A stretch of 64,000 nt of DNA from an uncultured Lachnospiraceae bacterium (GTDB lineage Bacteria; Bacillota; Clostridia; Lachnospirales; Lachnospiraceae), in contig CAJUDE010000003.1 in the NCBI GenBank assembly GCA_910585295.1, forward strand, positions 62,001 to 126,000. The letters are read 5' to 3'. How positions within the stretch are numbered: the first letter of the stretch is position 1; every line of letters begins with the position of its first letter. Under the pieces are notes generated by a model, which worked only from the letters and a program-made list of their open reading frames with translations, was not told the origin of the DNA and searched no databases. Both the position numbers and the translations under genes were made by a program. Shown piece by piece: positions 27,856 through 37,099 of the stretch.

Positions 27856-29299
27856 GTGTTATTTAATTCTTATATATTTATTCGGGCTTTTTTACCGTTG
27901 GTGTTTGTTGGATATTTCTTCTTAAAATAAATTGAAACTGTATAAGGTTGCGCAAATTGAGCTTATTATTGCCTCGTTATATTTTTATGGTTATTTTAAC
28001 AAGAGTTACTTAATTATTATTAGTGGGAGCATTATTTTAAATTATTGTTTTTCAAGTTTCCTGTTGCATTTTAGTGAAAGTAGCGTTAGAAAAATCGTGT
28101 TAGGCAGTTCGCTGGTTTTTAATGTAGGCTTATTATTTTATTTTAAATATTGGGATTTTTTTGTCACAAATATTAATGGAGTTTTTCACGGTTCATATGA
28201 ATTAAGAAATATTGTTCTTCCTTTAGGGATAAGTTTTTACACTATTCAGCAAATTTCTTATACAGTGGATTCCTATCGGTATGAGACAAGAGGATATTCT
28301 TTTTTGGATTATGCACAATTTGTCTCTTTTTTCCCTCAGTTGGTAGCAGGGCCAATTGTGCTTCATAAAGAAATGATACCACAGTTCCAAGATGCAAAGA
28401 ATAAGGAAATAAACGCACAGAATATAGCGGAGGGGCTACATGATTTAGCTATAGGGCTATTCAAAAAGGTAATTATAGCAGATACCTTTGGGCAGGCTGT
28501 GGCATGGGGGTTTAGTGCGGAACGGTTACCCACCTTAACAGTTATGGAAGCGGTTATTGTGATGGTTTCTTATACATTTCAGATATATTTTGATTTTAGC
28601 GGTTATTGCGATATGGCTACTGGGATAGCATCCTTTTTTAATATTAAATTGCCTATAAACTTCAATAGTCCATATAAGTCACGGTCAATTTTAGTATTTT
28701 GGAAAAGATGGCATATTTCACTTACTTGATTTTTGCGGGAGTATATATATTTTCCCTTGGGAGGGAGCAAAAATGGAATGGGAAAGACGTATCGAAATAT
28801 TATGGCTGTATATTTGATAAGTGGTATCTGGCATGGGGCAAATTGGACTTTTTTGGTGTGGGGGGGGGTACACGGGGCCGCATGTGTCATGAATAGAGTT
28901 TTCTACAAATCATGGGACAAATTAAATCTGGTATGTCAGTGGATTATTACATTTGCTTTTGTTAATGTAGCATGGGTTTTTTTTAGGGCAAATTCCATTT
29001 CGGATGCTTTGACATTTTTGAAAAGAATAGTTTTTTTGCAAGGCTATCATATTTCAAATGAATTAATAGAGAGTTTTGCTTTACCAGAGATTCAGTTTTT
29101 AATGGGGAACTTGGGAAAGGGATATCTTTGGATGTGGTTATTTATTGGAATTGCGTTTTGGATGATTCTAGGATTTAAAAATTGCAGTGAAATTGAGAAG
29201 AAAACGACTATGGGCAAAGGGGTGCTTACCGTGGTATGTATGGTATGGTCTATTATTTCGTTTGCTGGGATTAGCACATTTTTATATTTTAATTTCTGA
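27856..29299 (+). pseudogene. MBOAT O-acyltransferase, broken by a frameshift and a nonsense codon
   Basis: A GTG at 27856 after GGGAGA starts LFNSYIFIRAFLPLVFVGYF, the normal beginning of an AlgI/DltB-like MBOAT. A frameshift in an A-rich run near 27924-27931 moves the reading frame. A TGA at 27727+1000 (28727-28729) sits inside the catalytic WHISLT.FLREYIYFPLGG segment, where relatives have Arg or Trp; a C-to-T change of CGA would explain it. The active-site region with ISGIWHGANW and WGGVHG follows, with a G9 tract in frame. The intact relative lies at 38623. It would acetylate the polymer with the next gene's product. Confidence 0.8.
28860..28868 (+). repeat. Poly-G tract (G9) in the MBOAT relic
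   Basis: Nine G encode WGG of the conserved WGGVHG segment just after the catalytic histidine region. The intact homologue at 38623 has only GGGG at the same place. The current length keeps the MBOAT frame. Confidence 0.85.
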
Positions 29300-29313
29300 A
29301 AGGGGCTATTGAA

Positions 29314-30363
29314 TTGGAAGCTAAAAAATGGAATATTTCTGTTCTTTTGGCCTGTGTGGCCCTACTGATATTGTTTGCTTTACCAACGGTAATAATTGAC
29401 CCATATTTTCATTTTCATGCGCCATATTCATCTTATTTCTTGGAAAATGAACGTTATCAGAACAATGGGATTGTAAAGCACTTTTCATATAATACATTGA
29501 TCACTGGGACAAGCATGACAGAAAATTTCAAGACTTCTGAGCTAGATAGTATATTTGGCGTAAGGTCTGTGAAGGCGCCATTTTCAGGAGCAAGCTACAA
29601 AGAAATTAAAGAGAATACAGATATGGCAAATAAATGTAATCCAGAATTAAAAATGATTATACGAGGATTAGATGTAGGAAAGTTGGATCAGGAATGGGAT
29701 ATGATGAGTTATTTGGATACACCTACTTATTTGTATGATGATAATCCATTTAATGATGTAAACTATGTATTGAATAAAACTATTTTTTTTGAAGCGACAT
29801 ACCCTAACTATATGTTAATAAAAAATGGTGGGGAAAGCACAAGCTTCGACGATTATGTTAATTGGACAGGGCAGTTCGCCTATGGAAAAGATGCCGTCCT
29901 AGAAACTTACAATAGGGCGCAAAAAGTTGCACAAGAATATAGCATGACATATACGGACAGAGAGAGGGTCATTGCAAATATAGAACAGAACGTTCTGGAA
30001 ACGGTAAGGGCGAATCCACAGATTACATTTTATTATTTTTTTACGCCCTACAGTATTGCTTGGTGGGATTCTATAAACCAGAAGGGGATGGTTAAATACC
30101 AAATAGAAGTTCAGCAGGTTGTGTTGGAGCAGTTGCTGCCTTATAATAATATAAAAGTGTATTCCTGGTTTGATGATTTTGGATTAATTGAAAACTTAGA
30201 TAATTACAAAGATTATGTTCATTACAGTGGAATAGTTAATTCTAACATGCTACTGTGGATGAAGGAGGGGAAAGGAGAGTTAAAGAAAGATACTTATAAG
30301 GAATATCTGAAAGAAATAGAGAATTATTATTTGAATTATGAATATGATAATTTGTTTGGCTAA
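29314..30363 (+). CDS. Membrane-anchored extracytoplasmic protein, MBOAT partner
   Basis: A 349-residue protein with a single N-terminal membrane segment (~residues 9-28) and the rest probably outside. The ITGTSMTENF segment near residue 64 looks like the serine-containing start of an SGNH/GDSL-type fold, and DYVHYSGIVN near the end could supply the Asp-His pair. This arrangement, downstream of an MBOAT, is the usual transferase partner for O-acetylation of surface polymers. The start is TTG after AAAGGGG. Since the MBOAT is broken, this gene may be without function unless the 38.6-kb MBOAT serves it. Confidence 0.6.
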   Translation: MEAKKWNISVLLACVALLILFALPTVIIDPYFHFHAPYSSYFLENERYQNNGIVKHFSYNTLITGTSMTENFKTSELDSIFGVRSVKAPFSGASYKEIKENTDMANKCNPELKMIIRGLDVGKLDQEWDMMSYLDTPTYLYDDNPFNDVNYVLNKTIFFEATYPNYMLIKNGGESTSFDDYVNWTGQFAYGKDAVLETYNRAQKVAQEYSMTYTDRERVIANIEQNVLETVRANPQITFYYFFTPYSIAWWDSINQKGMVKYQIEVQQVVLEQLLPYNNIKVYSWFDDFGLIENLDNYKDYVHYSGIVNSNMLLWMKEGKGELKKDTYKEYLKEIENYYLNYEYDNLFG

Positions 30364-30413
30364 CTGCAGTAAATTTTTTGTGATATCTTGGAAAAATAGA
30401 AAAGGAGGCAGAA

Positions 30414-31721
30414 ATGTTAGTTGAGGATTTATTGAACCATAGGGAGAAATTAGCCCTGGTAGGGTTAGGGTATGTAGGGATGCCTATAGCCGTGGCATTT
30501 TCAAAGAAAGTAAAAGTAATTGGGTTTGATGTAAATAAAGAAAAAGTAAATTTATATAAGAATGGTATTGACCCAACAAAGGAGATTGGGGATAAGGGTA
30601 TCGCAGCTTGTGAAGTGGAATTTACTGCGGAAGCAAATAAGCTGAAAGAGGCGAAGTTCATTATTGTAGCTGTCCCAACCCCAGTAAATGCTGACCATAC
30701 GCCAGATTTATCACCTGTAGAAAGTGCAAGCAGGCTAGTTGGAAAAAACATGGAAAAAGGCACAATTGTGGTATATGAGTCTACGGTGTATCCAGGTGTT
30801 ACAGAAGATATTTGCGTGCCTATATTAGAACAGGAATCAGGGTTAAAATGTGGAGTGGACTTCAAGGTAGGCTACTCTCCAGAAAGAATTAACCCAGCGG
30901 ATCAGGTACACCGTTTGGAAACGATTGTTAAGGTGGTGTCTGGTATGGATGAGGAAACACTGGACATGGTAGCAAAAGTGTATGAGTTAGTGGTAGAGGC
31001 AGGGGTGCATCGCGCTGAGAGCATTAAAGTTGCGGAAGCTGCAAAAGTCATAGAGAATTCTCAGCGTGACATTAATATCGCTTTTATGAATGAATTGTCT
31101 ATTATCTTTAATAAGATGGGGATTGACACCCAAAGCGTCCTTAAAGCGGCAGGAACAAAATGGAACTTTTTAAAATTCTATCCTGGGCTGGTAGGCGGGC
31201 ATTGTATTGGTGTAGATCCATATTATTTGACACATAAGGCAGAGCAGTTAGGTTACCATTCCCAAGTGATTTTGGCAGGCCGCCGTATCAATGACGACAT
31301 GGGGAAATATGTTGCGGAAAACATTGTGAAGAGCCTAATCAAGGCAGATAAAACAATACGGAATTCCAAGGTGGCATTATTAGGGTTTGCATTTAAAGAA
31401 AATTGTCAAGATACAAGGAATACAAAAGTAATTGATATTGTGGATGAGCTGCGTGAATATGGGATTGACCCAATTATTGTGGATGATGTCGCTGACAAGG
31501 AAGAAGCGAAAAAATTATATAATGTCGACATTGTGCCAATAGAGAAATTAGAACAAGTCGACGTTGTGGCGGTATGTGTCCAGCATGATATTTTTAAGGG
31601 GATGGCACGAGAGAAGATTGACCAGTTCTTTGCAGGTGACAAAAAGATTTTGTTCGACTTAAAAGGGATGTATAATCGAAAAGAATATGAAAATGCTGGA
31701 TACATCTATTGGAGGTTATAA
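30414..31721 (+). CDS. UDP-HexNAc 6-dehydrogenase (WbpA/TviB/WecC family)
   Basis: A 435-residue protein. The NAD site LVGLGYVGMPIAVAF is at ~residues 15-29 and YSPERINPAD at ~155. The catalytic cysteine C264 lies in GGHCIGVDPYYL, and the C-terminal UDP-binding domain includes LGFAFKENCQDTRN. The family oxidises UDP-GlcNAc, UDP-ManNAc or UDP-GalNAc at C6 to the uronic acid. Pairing with the 4-epimerase at 33374 suggests a TviB/TviC-like route to UDP-GalNAcA, which is inference. AAAGGAGG precedes the ATG. It starts a tight four-gene run (30414-34348). Confidence 0.88.
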   Translation: MLVEDLLNHREKLALVGLGYVGMPIAVAFSKKVKVIGFDVNKEKVNLYKNGIDPTKEIGDKGIAACEVEFTAEANKLKEAKFIIVAVPTPVNADHTPDLSPVESASRLVGKNMEKGTIVVYESTVYPGVTEDICVPILEQESGLKCGVDFKVGYSPERINPADQVHRLETIVKVVSGMDEETLDMVAKVYELVVEAGVHRAESIKVAEAAKVIENSQRDINIAFMNELSIIFNKMGIDTQSVLKAAGTKWNFLKFYPGLVGGHCIGVDPYYLTHKAEQLGYHSQVILAGRRINDDMGKYVAENIVKSLIKADKTIRNSKVALLGFAFKENCQDTRNTKVIDIVDELREYGIDPIIVDDVADKEEAKKLYNVDIVPIEKLEQVDVVAVCVQHDIFKGMAREKIDQFFAGDKKILFDLKGMYNRKEYENAGYIYWRL

Positions 31722-31722
31722 A

Positions 31723-32478
31723 ATGTTTGCAAAAGAAGATTGCTGTTACAATACTTATAGGCGGATATTACATGACATTAAGGGTACAGGCATATACTGT
31801 GATTATTCAGATGTATTGGCAGAAAGCCGGAAAAAATATTTTGTATTGCGGCATGACATCGAATTTTCTATTGACAGGGCATATAGCTTATCCCATATAG
31901 AGTCTGAAGAAGGAATTAATAGTTCTTATTTTGTACAGATTACTAATAATGCATACAATGCATTTTCAGAAAAAAATATCAAAATGCTGCAGGATATGCA
32001 AAAAAGAGGGCATCATATTGGGCTGCACTACCATAGGGGGAATGTAGAAGGCATTGATGCTTTGAAGGCAGACATTATATTTCAATCAAAAATATTGTCT
32101 CAAATGGCAGGCTTAATCATTGACAGGTTCTCTTTCCACCGCCCGTTAAGGGAACATTTGGCAGCAAATATTCAAATAGATGGATTAATTAATACTTATA
32201 GCCATCAATTTTTTGTCTTGACAGATGACCCCAACAGTGATATTGATGTAAAATACATTGCCGACTCTAACCATCAGTGGAAGTATGGCTTAGCAAGTAA
32301 AGAATATTTCTCGCAGTATGATAGAATCCAGTTATTAGTCCATCCATTGTCATGGTCAGAAAATGGGGCGGGGCATGTTGAGAACTTCCAAGATATTGTA
32401 AAAGAAAAACATGATGAATTTGTCCATACAGTAGAAGGCGAGTGGAAAATCTTTGACCAATTGAGGGGAAGGCTATGA
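31723..32478 (+). CDS. Polysaccharide deacetylase-like (NodB-fold) protein
   Basis: About 251 residues. FVLRHDIEFSIDRAY carries an RHD segment in the place of the NodB first metal/catalytic motif, and GHHIGLHYHRG supplies the H-x3-H pair. The protein resembles the small capsule-locus deacetylase-like proteins rather than peptidoglycan deacetylases. It may deacetylate a sugar nucleotide or polymer before re-acylation by the next gene, an inference from context. I use ATG 31723, which follows GGAGGTTAT, not the in-frame ATG that lies inside the previous gene. Confidence 0.65.
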   Translation: MFAKEDCCYNTYRRILHDIKGTGIYCDYSDVLAESRKKYFVLRHDIEFSIDRAYSLSHIESEEGINSSYFVQITNNAYNAFSEKNIKMLQDMQKRGHHIGLHYHRGNVEGIDALKADIIFQSKILSQMAGLIIDRFSFHRPLREHLAANIQIDGLINTYSHQFFVLTDDPNSDIDVKYIADSNHQWKYGLASKEYFSQYDRIQLLVHPLSWSENGAGHVENFQDIVKEKHDEFVHTVEGEWKIFDQLRGRL

Positions 32479-33374
32479 TTAAAATTAAAGAAATCTTAAA
32501 GTTCCTGGATGATGAAAAAATAGATTATGTATTTCAGGGAGACGATGAAACTGAGATAGAAGGGTTCTCCTCTCTGAAAAATTATAAACAAAATACATTT
32601 ACATGGGCAAAAAATGAAAAAGCCTATCAATATGGCTTTTCCGAAAAAAGATTAGTTATAGTGCAGGAAGGGTTACAGATAGCAGCGCAAAATGTGATCG
32701 TTTCAAAAGAATCTAAAAGGGCTTTTTTTTCTTTAATAGAATATTTTGCCAAGCCAGATGAACCTATTTTATCCCCAATGGTTGGCCCTGGCACAATTAT
32801 CGGGGATAAAGTGAAAATTGGCAAGGATGTTATGATCGGCGCTAATTGTGTAATCCAGGGGGACATAGAAATAGGGGATTATTCACGGATATGGAACAAT
32901 GTCACAATTATCAACAATGTGAAAATTGGAAAAAATTGTGAGGTACAGTCAGGCTGCGTGATTGGGCATGATGGATTTGCATGGAATGAAAGCCTGAGCC
33001 ACGAAAAGACAATGATTAAACATTTCGGTGGAGTGGAGCTTCAGGATAAAGTCTACCTTGGGCCAAATTGTGTGGTTGACCGTGGTGAAATAGACAATAC
33101 CTTAATTGGGACAGGCACAAAAATGGATGCCAATTGCTTTGTCGCCCATAATGTTATAATTGGAAAAAATGTAATTATGATCACAGGCAGTAAATTGTAT
33201 GGGTCTTCAGAACTAGGAGAAAATACCTATATTGCATCTGCAACCGTCCGGAACCAATGTAAGATAGGCGCAAATTCTTTTATTGGTATGGGGGCGGTTG
33301 TAACTGCAGATTTACCAGAAAATATTGTGGCGGCAGGCATTCCAGCTCGAATAATTAAAAAGGAGAATAGATAA
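32475..33374 (+). CDS. LpxD-like hexapeptide-repeat N-acyltransferase
   Basis: A 299-residue protein. About 95 N-terminal residues resemble the LpxD uridine-binding lobe. They are followed by a long left-handed beta-helix of hexapeptide repeats (GTIIGDKVKIGKDVMIGANC onward) with GHDGFAW and a candidate catalytic His in FVAHNVIIG. Gram-positive LpxD-like proteins in capsule loci are thought to acylate amino sugars. It overlaps the deacetylase-like gene by four bases (ATGA), so the two are translationally coupled, fitting a remove-acetyl/add-acyl pair. Confidence 0.75.
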   Translation: MIKIKEILKFLDDEKIDYVFQGDDETEIEGFSSLKNYKQNTFTWAKNEKAYQYGFSEKRLVIVQEGLQIAAQNVIVSKESKRAFFSLIEYFAKPDEPILSPMVGPGTIIGDKVKIGKDVMIGANCVIQGDIEIGDYSRIWNNVTIINNVKIGKNCEVQSGCVIGHDGFAWNESLSHEKTMIKHFGGVELQDKVYLGPNCVVDRGEIDNTLIGTGTKMDANCFVAHNVIIGKNVIMITGSKLYGSSELGENTYIASATVRNQCKIGANSFIGMGAVVTADLPENIVAAGIPARIIKKENR

Positions 33375-34348
33375 TGTCTTATAAGGAATTGAAATTTGAA
33401 GATGATGCGATTTTTTTAGTTACAGGTGGAGCAGGTTTTATTGGCTCTAATTTATGTGAGGCAATTCTAGAAATGGGGTATAAAGTTCGTTGTCTGGATA
33501 ATTTATCTACTGGAAAGCAGGAAAATGTGGATATGTTTTTGGGCAACTCCAACTATAAATTTATAAAAGGTGATATTACAGACCTTGATACTTGTTTGGC
33601 AGCTTGTGAGGGAGTCAGCTTTGTATTGAATCAGGCAGCCTGGGGAAGTGTGCCAAGAAGCATTGAGATGCCATTGTATTATGAGGAGGTAAATATTCGT
33701 GGAACTTTAAATATGATGGAAGCGGCAAGGCAGAATAAGGTTCAAAAATTTGTATATGCATCTAGCTCTTCCGTTTATGGCGACCATCCTACGTTGCCTA
33801 AAAAGGAAGGTCAAGAAGGAAATTTGCTTTCCCCTTATGCACTTACCAAAAGAGTGGATGAGGAGTATGGTAAGCTCTATTATAAATTATATGGTTTAGA
33901 TACTTATGGACTTCGCTATTTTAATGTATTTGGAAGAAGGCAGGATCCCAATGGGGCATATGCGGCGGTTATTCCTAAGTTTATAAAAATGTTGTTAAAT
34001 GGGGAGGCGCCAACTATCAATGGTGATGGGAAACAGTCTAGGGACTTCACATATATTGAAAATGTTATAGAAGCAAATTTAAAGGCATGTAAAGCTTCGC
34101 ATGAAGCAGGAGGACAGGCTTATAATATTGCATATGGTGGCAGGGAGTATTTAATAGACTTGTATTATATTATGTGTGAAAAACTAGGGATAAGAATAGA
34201 ACCTAATTATGGACCTGACCGTGCTGGGGATATAAAACATTCCAATGCAGATATCAGTAAAGCAAGGGAGTTGTTGGGTTATTCTCCAGAATACAATTTT
34301 GAGGATGGATTGAATTGTGCGATTTCATGGTATAAGGAGAATTTGTAG
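33374..34348 (+). CDS. UDP-HexNAc(A) 4-epimerase (WbpP/TviC-like)
   Basis: A 324-residue extended SDR. VTGGAGFIGSNLCE is the NAD site (~residues 15-28), ASSSSVYGD follows, Y155-x3-K159 is the catalytic pair in SPYALTKR, and NVFGRRQDPNG matches the WbpP/TviC subgroup. These enzymes interconvert UDP-GlcNAc(A) and UDP-GalNAc(A). It shares one base with the acyltransferase stop and closes the four-gene sugar-nucleotide run. A relic of its central part is at 17980-18128. Confidence 0.85.
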   Translation: MSYKELKFEDDAIFLVTGGAGFIGSNLCEAILEMGYKVRCLDNLSTGKQENVDMFLGNSNYKFIKGDITDLDTCLAACEGVSFVLNQAAWGSVPRSIEMPLYYEEVNIRGTLNMMEAARQNKVQKFVYASSSSVYGDHPTLPKKEGQEGNLLSPYALTKRVDEEYGKLYYKLYGLDTYGLRYFNVFGRRQDPNGAYAAVIPKFIKMLLNGEAPTINGDGKQSRDFTYIENVIEANLKACKASHEAGGQAYNIAYGGREYLIDLYYIMCEKLGIRIEPNYGPDRAGDIKHSNADISKARELLGYSPEYNFEDGLNCAISWYKENL

Positions 34349-34413
34349 TAGATGTAATGGATAGTTATGAGAATAATGAAAGATAAAGCATAATGTAATG
34401 AATAGGTGATGAA

Positions 34414-34912
34414 ATGAGGATATTGTATGTAGCACGAAATCTATTTCCATATGGTGCAGCTTATTCTAGCAGGGTGACTCATTTTGCAAAAATGCTGAAT
34501 GATATGGGACATTCTGTCCATGTAATAGCGGATTATACAATGGAAGAAGAAGCTTAATATGATTTATCAGGAACATCATTTTAGTATTTTTATGCGATCA
34601 CACAGGAGGTCTTCAGATGCTGGGTTTCCAACAAAACTTGCAGAAAGCCTTGCTGCAGAAACACCTGTTTTGGCAGATAAGACAGGAGATATTCCATATT
34701 ATATAGAGAATGGAAAGAATGGATTTGTGGTGGAAAATGAGGCAAATGAATTAAAAAAGATGCTTTATCATCTTGTTTCGATGGATAATGAGGCGTATGG
34801 GGAAATGCGAAAGGCCGCACGGAAAACAGCAGAGAAAAATTTTGATTATAAAGTTTACGAGAAGCGAATGAGGCTTTTTTACAGAAAAAATAGTATAAAG
34901 TTGAGAAAGTAG
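34414..34912 (+). pseudogene. GT4 glycosyltransferase with internal deletion
   Basis: The first 47 codons (MRILYVARNLFPYGAAYSSR and on to ADYTMEEEA) are a proper GT4 N-terminus and end at TAA. Immediately after, another frame carries the C-terminal part (GFPTKLAESLAAETPVLAD, ENGKNGFVVENEANEL, ending KNFDYKVYEKRM). Roughly the middle two-thirds is missing. The C-terminal piece has no ribosome site. Confidence 0.75.
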
Positions 34913-34919
34913 ATGTAAA

Positions 34920-36119
34920 ATGATTAAATTTTCTATAGAAAAAATAAAAAGAAATAGTATTCCTATATTGTCTATGATAATGTTTGCATTTTTTCCTACC
35001 TCCTTTGCAGGGAAGATAGGGGGAAATTTGTATATGATTGTTTTGTGGTCATTGGTGGCATTGTTTGAATTATTTGTTATATTTACGAATGCAGTAAATA
35101 TAGATAAATTGCGCTTAGTGCTTTTTACACTGCTTTACATGATAGGGGTTTCTGCTATACAATTATGCACAAATGAATGGGCGAGACTTTCAATTGCTAG
35201 GATAGCGCCTATGATGCTTCTATTATTGTCAATGGCAATTACAATAAAATATATTTCAGATTTTAGTGTAATGGAAAAATTAATAGATTTTTTTTTAGTT
35301 ATATGTATCATATGGAACACGGGAATATTGTTACAGCTTTCTCCGGTAGTAAAATTTACAGAATTTTTTTATTCCCAATATTATGAAAACGCATTATATT
35401 ATTCAATGCTATATAGAAAGCCAGTTATGAGTTTTGGGGTTCATACATATGCGGCTTTTTATTATTTTTTGATGTTTCTTTGCTATTATGGATTAGCGAA
35501 AAGGAGGGGAAAGAAAAAGGATTATATTTGTTGTTTAATTTATATCATGTTTACTGTTTTCTTAACATCTAATAGTAGTCTTATTTATGCCGTAATTATG
35601 TTGGTTATGTATCTTTTTCTTTTAAGAAAAAAAGTACACATTTTATTAGGGATGTTCTTTGGCGGGTTTTTATTACTTTGGCAGAATAGTGATTTGATTT
35701 TGCAAAATTATGCGGCTTTCTTAACTGATGGCAAAAGTGGGTTTAGAGGGAGGTATATTGGGAATAACTCGTTTGGTGAAAATTTGGAAGTTATTAAAAA
35801 TTCACTTGGAATTGGATTTTGTATTTTAGATGATAAAAATCTTGTATATACTGATTCGGGATATATTATGTATTTAACAATGGGAGGAATTGTGTTGGCG
35901 GCAATATTATATTTTCTCCTGGTGCTTTTTGTTAAAGATAACATACCAAAAGCATATAGGTTATTTATATTATTTTTAATTATGTCTTTTGAAGTAGCAG
36001 TGCCAGGAACCTTTAATTATCGTTTTATATTTGCATTGATATTTGTAGTATATTTTTTTAAAGCTTTGGATAACCATGAACAGGTCAATTCTTTTAAAGA
36101 TTGCAAGAGAATGGAATAA
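34920..36119 (+). CDS. Capsule polymerase-like membrane protein (Wzy type)
   Basis: A 399-residue, very hydrophobic protein with about ten membrane segments and a longer loop near residues 260-305 (GKSGFRGRYIGNNSFGENL), as in O-antigen/EPS polymerases. SFGVHTYAAFYYFLM and FLTSNSS fit the middle of such proteins. It would join flipped repeat units outside the membrane. No strong ribosome site is seen (GAAAGTAG). The region is AT-rich. Identification rests on topology and neighbourhood, since Wzy proteins share little sequence. Confidence 0.65.
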   Translation: MIKFSIEKIKRNSIPILSMIMFAFFPTSFAGKIGGNLYMIVLWSLVALFELFVIFTNAVNIDKLRLVLFTLLYMIGVSAIQLCTNEWARLSIARIAPMMLLLLSMAITIKYISDFSVMEKLIDFFLVICIIWNTGILLQLSPVVKFTEFFYSQYYENALYYSMLYRKPVMSFGVHTYAAFYYFLMFLCYYGLAKRRGKKKDYICCLIYIMFTVFLTSNSSLIYAVIMLVMYLFLLRKKVHILLGMFFGGFLLLWQNSDLILQNYAAFLTDGKSGFRGRYIGNNSFGENLEVIKNSLGIGFCILDDKNLVYTDSGYIMYLTMGGIVLAAILYFLLVLFVKDNIPKAYRLFILFLIMSFEVAVPGTFNYRFIFALIFVVYFFKALDNHEQVNSFKDCKRME

Positions 36120-36175
36120 ACGATGGGAGATGTGAATTTAGTTATAGAAAGAGAAAAGAGGATAGTTTATGAGAC

Positions 36176-36750
36176 GCATATTGTTCTGATTGTGATTTTG
36201 TGTTCAACCTTGTAGGTGTAAACCGTCCTAAGGAGCAGAAGGAATTTATGGAAGGAAACTTTGGGTTTGCATCTGTTTTATTGGATACTCTAATAAAGCA
36301 TAGAAATAAATGCCCGATTATGATATCTTCTTCCATACAGGCGGAATTGAATAATCCATATGGAAAGAGCAAAAGGCAGGTGAGGAACTCCTTATTCAGT
36401 ATGTGAACGAAACAGCCGCAAAAGCGTATATTTACCGTTATCCAAATGTTTCTGGAAAATGGTGCCGCCCAAATTATAATTCGGCGATTGCGACATTTTG
36501 TAATAATATAGCCAATAACTTACCAATCTATGTAAATGACCCAGATGTAGTAATGAATTTGGTTTATATTGACGATGTAGTCGCAGAATTAATTGCAGCC
36601 TTAAGGGGAAAAGATTGAGGTAGTAGATATCCCGACAGGATATACACATAATATTACGAATGAAGGATATACAGACCTTATTACTTTTATGTGGTGTAGC
36701 GATTGTTATAACCCAGAGAAACCAGATACGTTTTTTTGCGGGTAAAAGAG
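36176..36750 (+). pseudogene. CapF-like reductase relic
   Basis: FNLVGVNRPKEQKEFMEGNF with CPIMISSSIQAELNNPYGKS, and in another frame AYIYRYPNVSGKWCRPNYNS with VYIDDVVAELIAAL, correspond to successive parts of CapF, the bifunctional reductase of UDP-L-FucNAc synthesis. Frameshifts lie near 36200 and 36380-36405 and the cupin-containing C-terminus is lost except for scraps. It is followed by a WecB/CapG-type relic, as in intact capE-F-G operons. Confidence 0.75.
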
Positions 36751-36766
36751 GAGAAAGCATAGTAAA

Positions 36767-37099
36767 ATGAGAAAACTGAAACTAATGACAATTATAGGGA
36801 CAAGGCCTGAAATTATTCGTTTGTCTGAAATAATAAAGAAGTGTGATAAATATTTTGAACAAATACTTGTCCATACTTGGCAGAATTGGGATTATACATT
36901 GAATCAGATATTTTTTGAAGATTTAGGCCTGCGCGAACCTGATTATTGCCTAAATGCAGTAGGGGCAGAATTGGGAGAGACGATTGGAAATATCATTGCA
37001 AAAAGCTATAGATTAGATGAAAACGTAAGTACAAAGGTGATAAAGCTTATTCAGAGTTATACAGGTATTGTAGATAAAATGGTATGGAGGAAATTTTAA
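36767..37099 (+). pseudogene. UDP-GlcNAc 2-epimerase (WecB/CapG-type) with internal deletion
   Basis: A 110-codon open frame. About 75 residues are the N-terminus of a WecB-type epimerase (LMTIIGTRPEIIRLSEI, VHTWQNWDYTLNQIFFEDL). They run directly into about 30 residues of the C-terminus (ENVSTKVIKLIQSYTG, ending KMVWRKF). Relatives are about 370-390 residues long, so roughly 270 residues are deleted in frame. Its stop overlaps the Wzz start. Confidence 0.75.
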
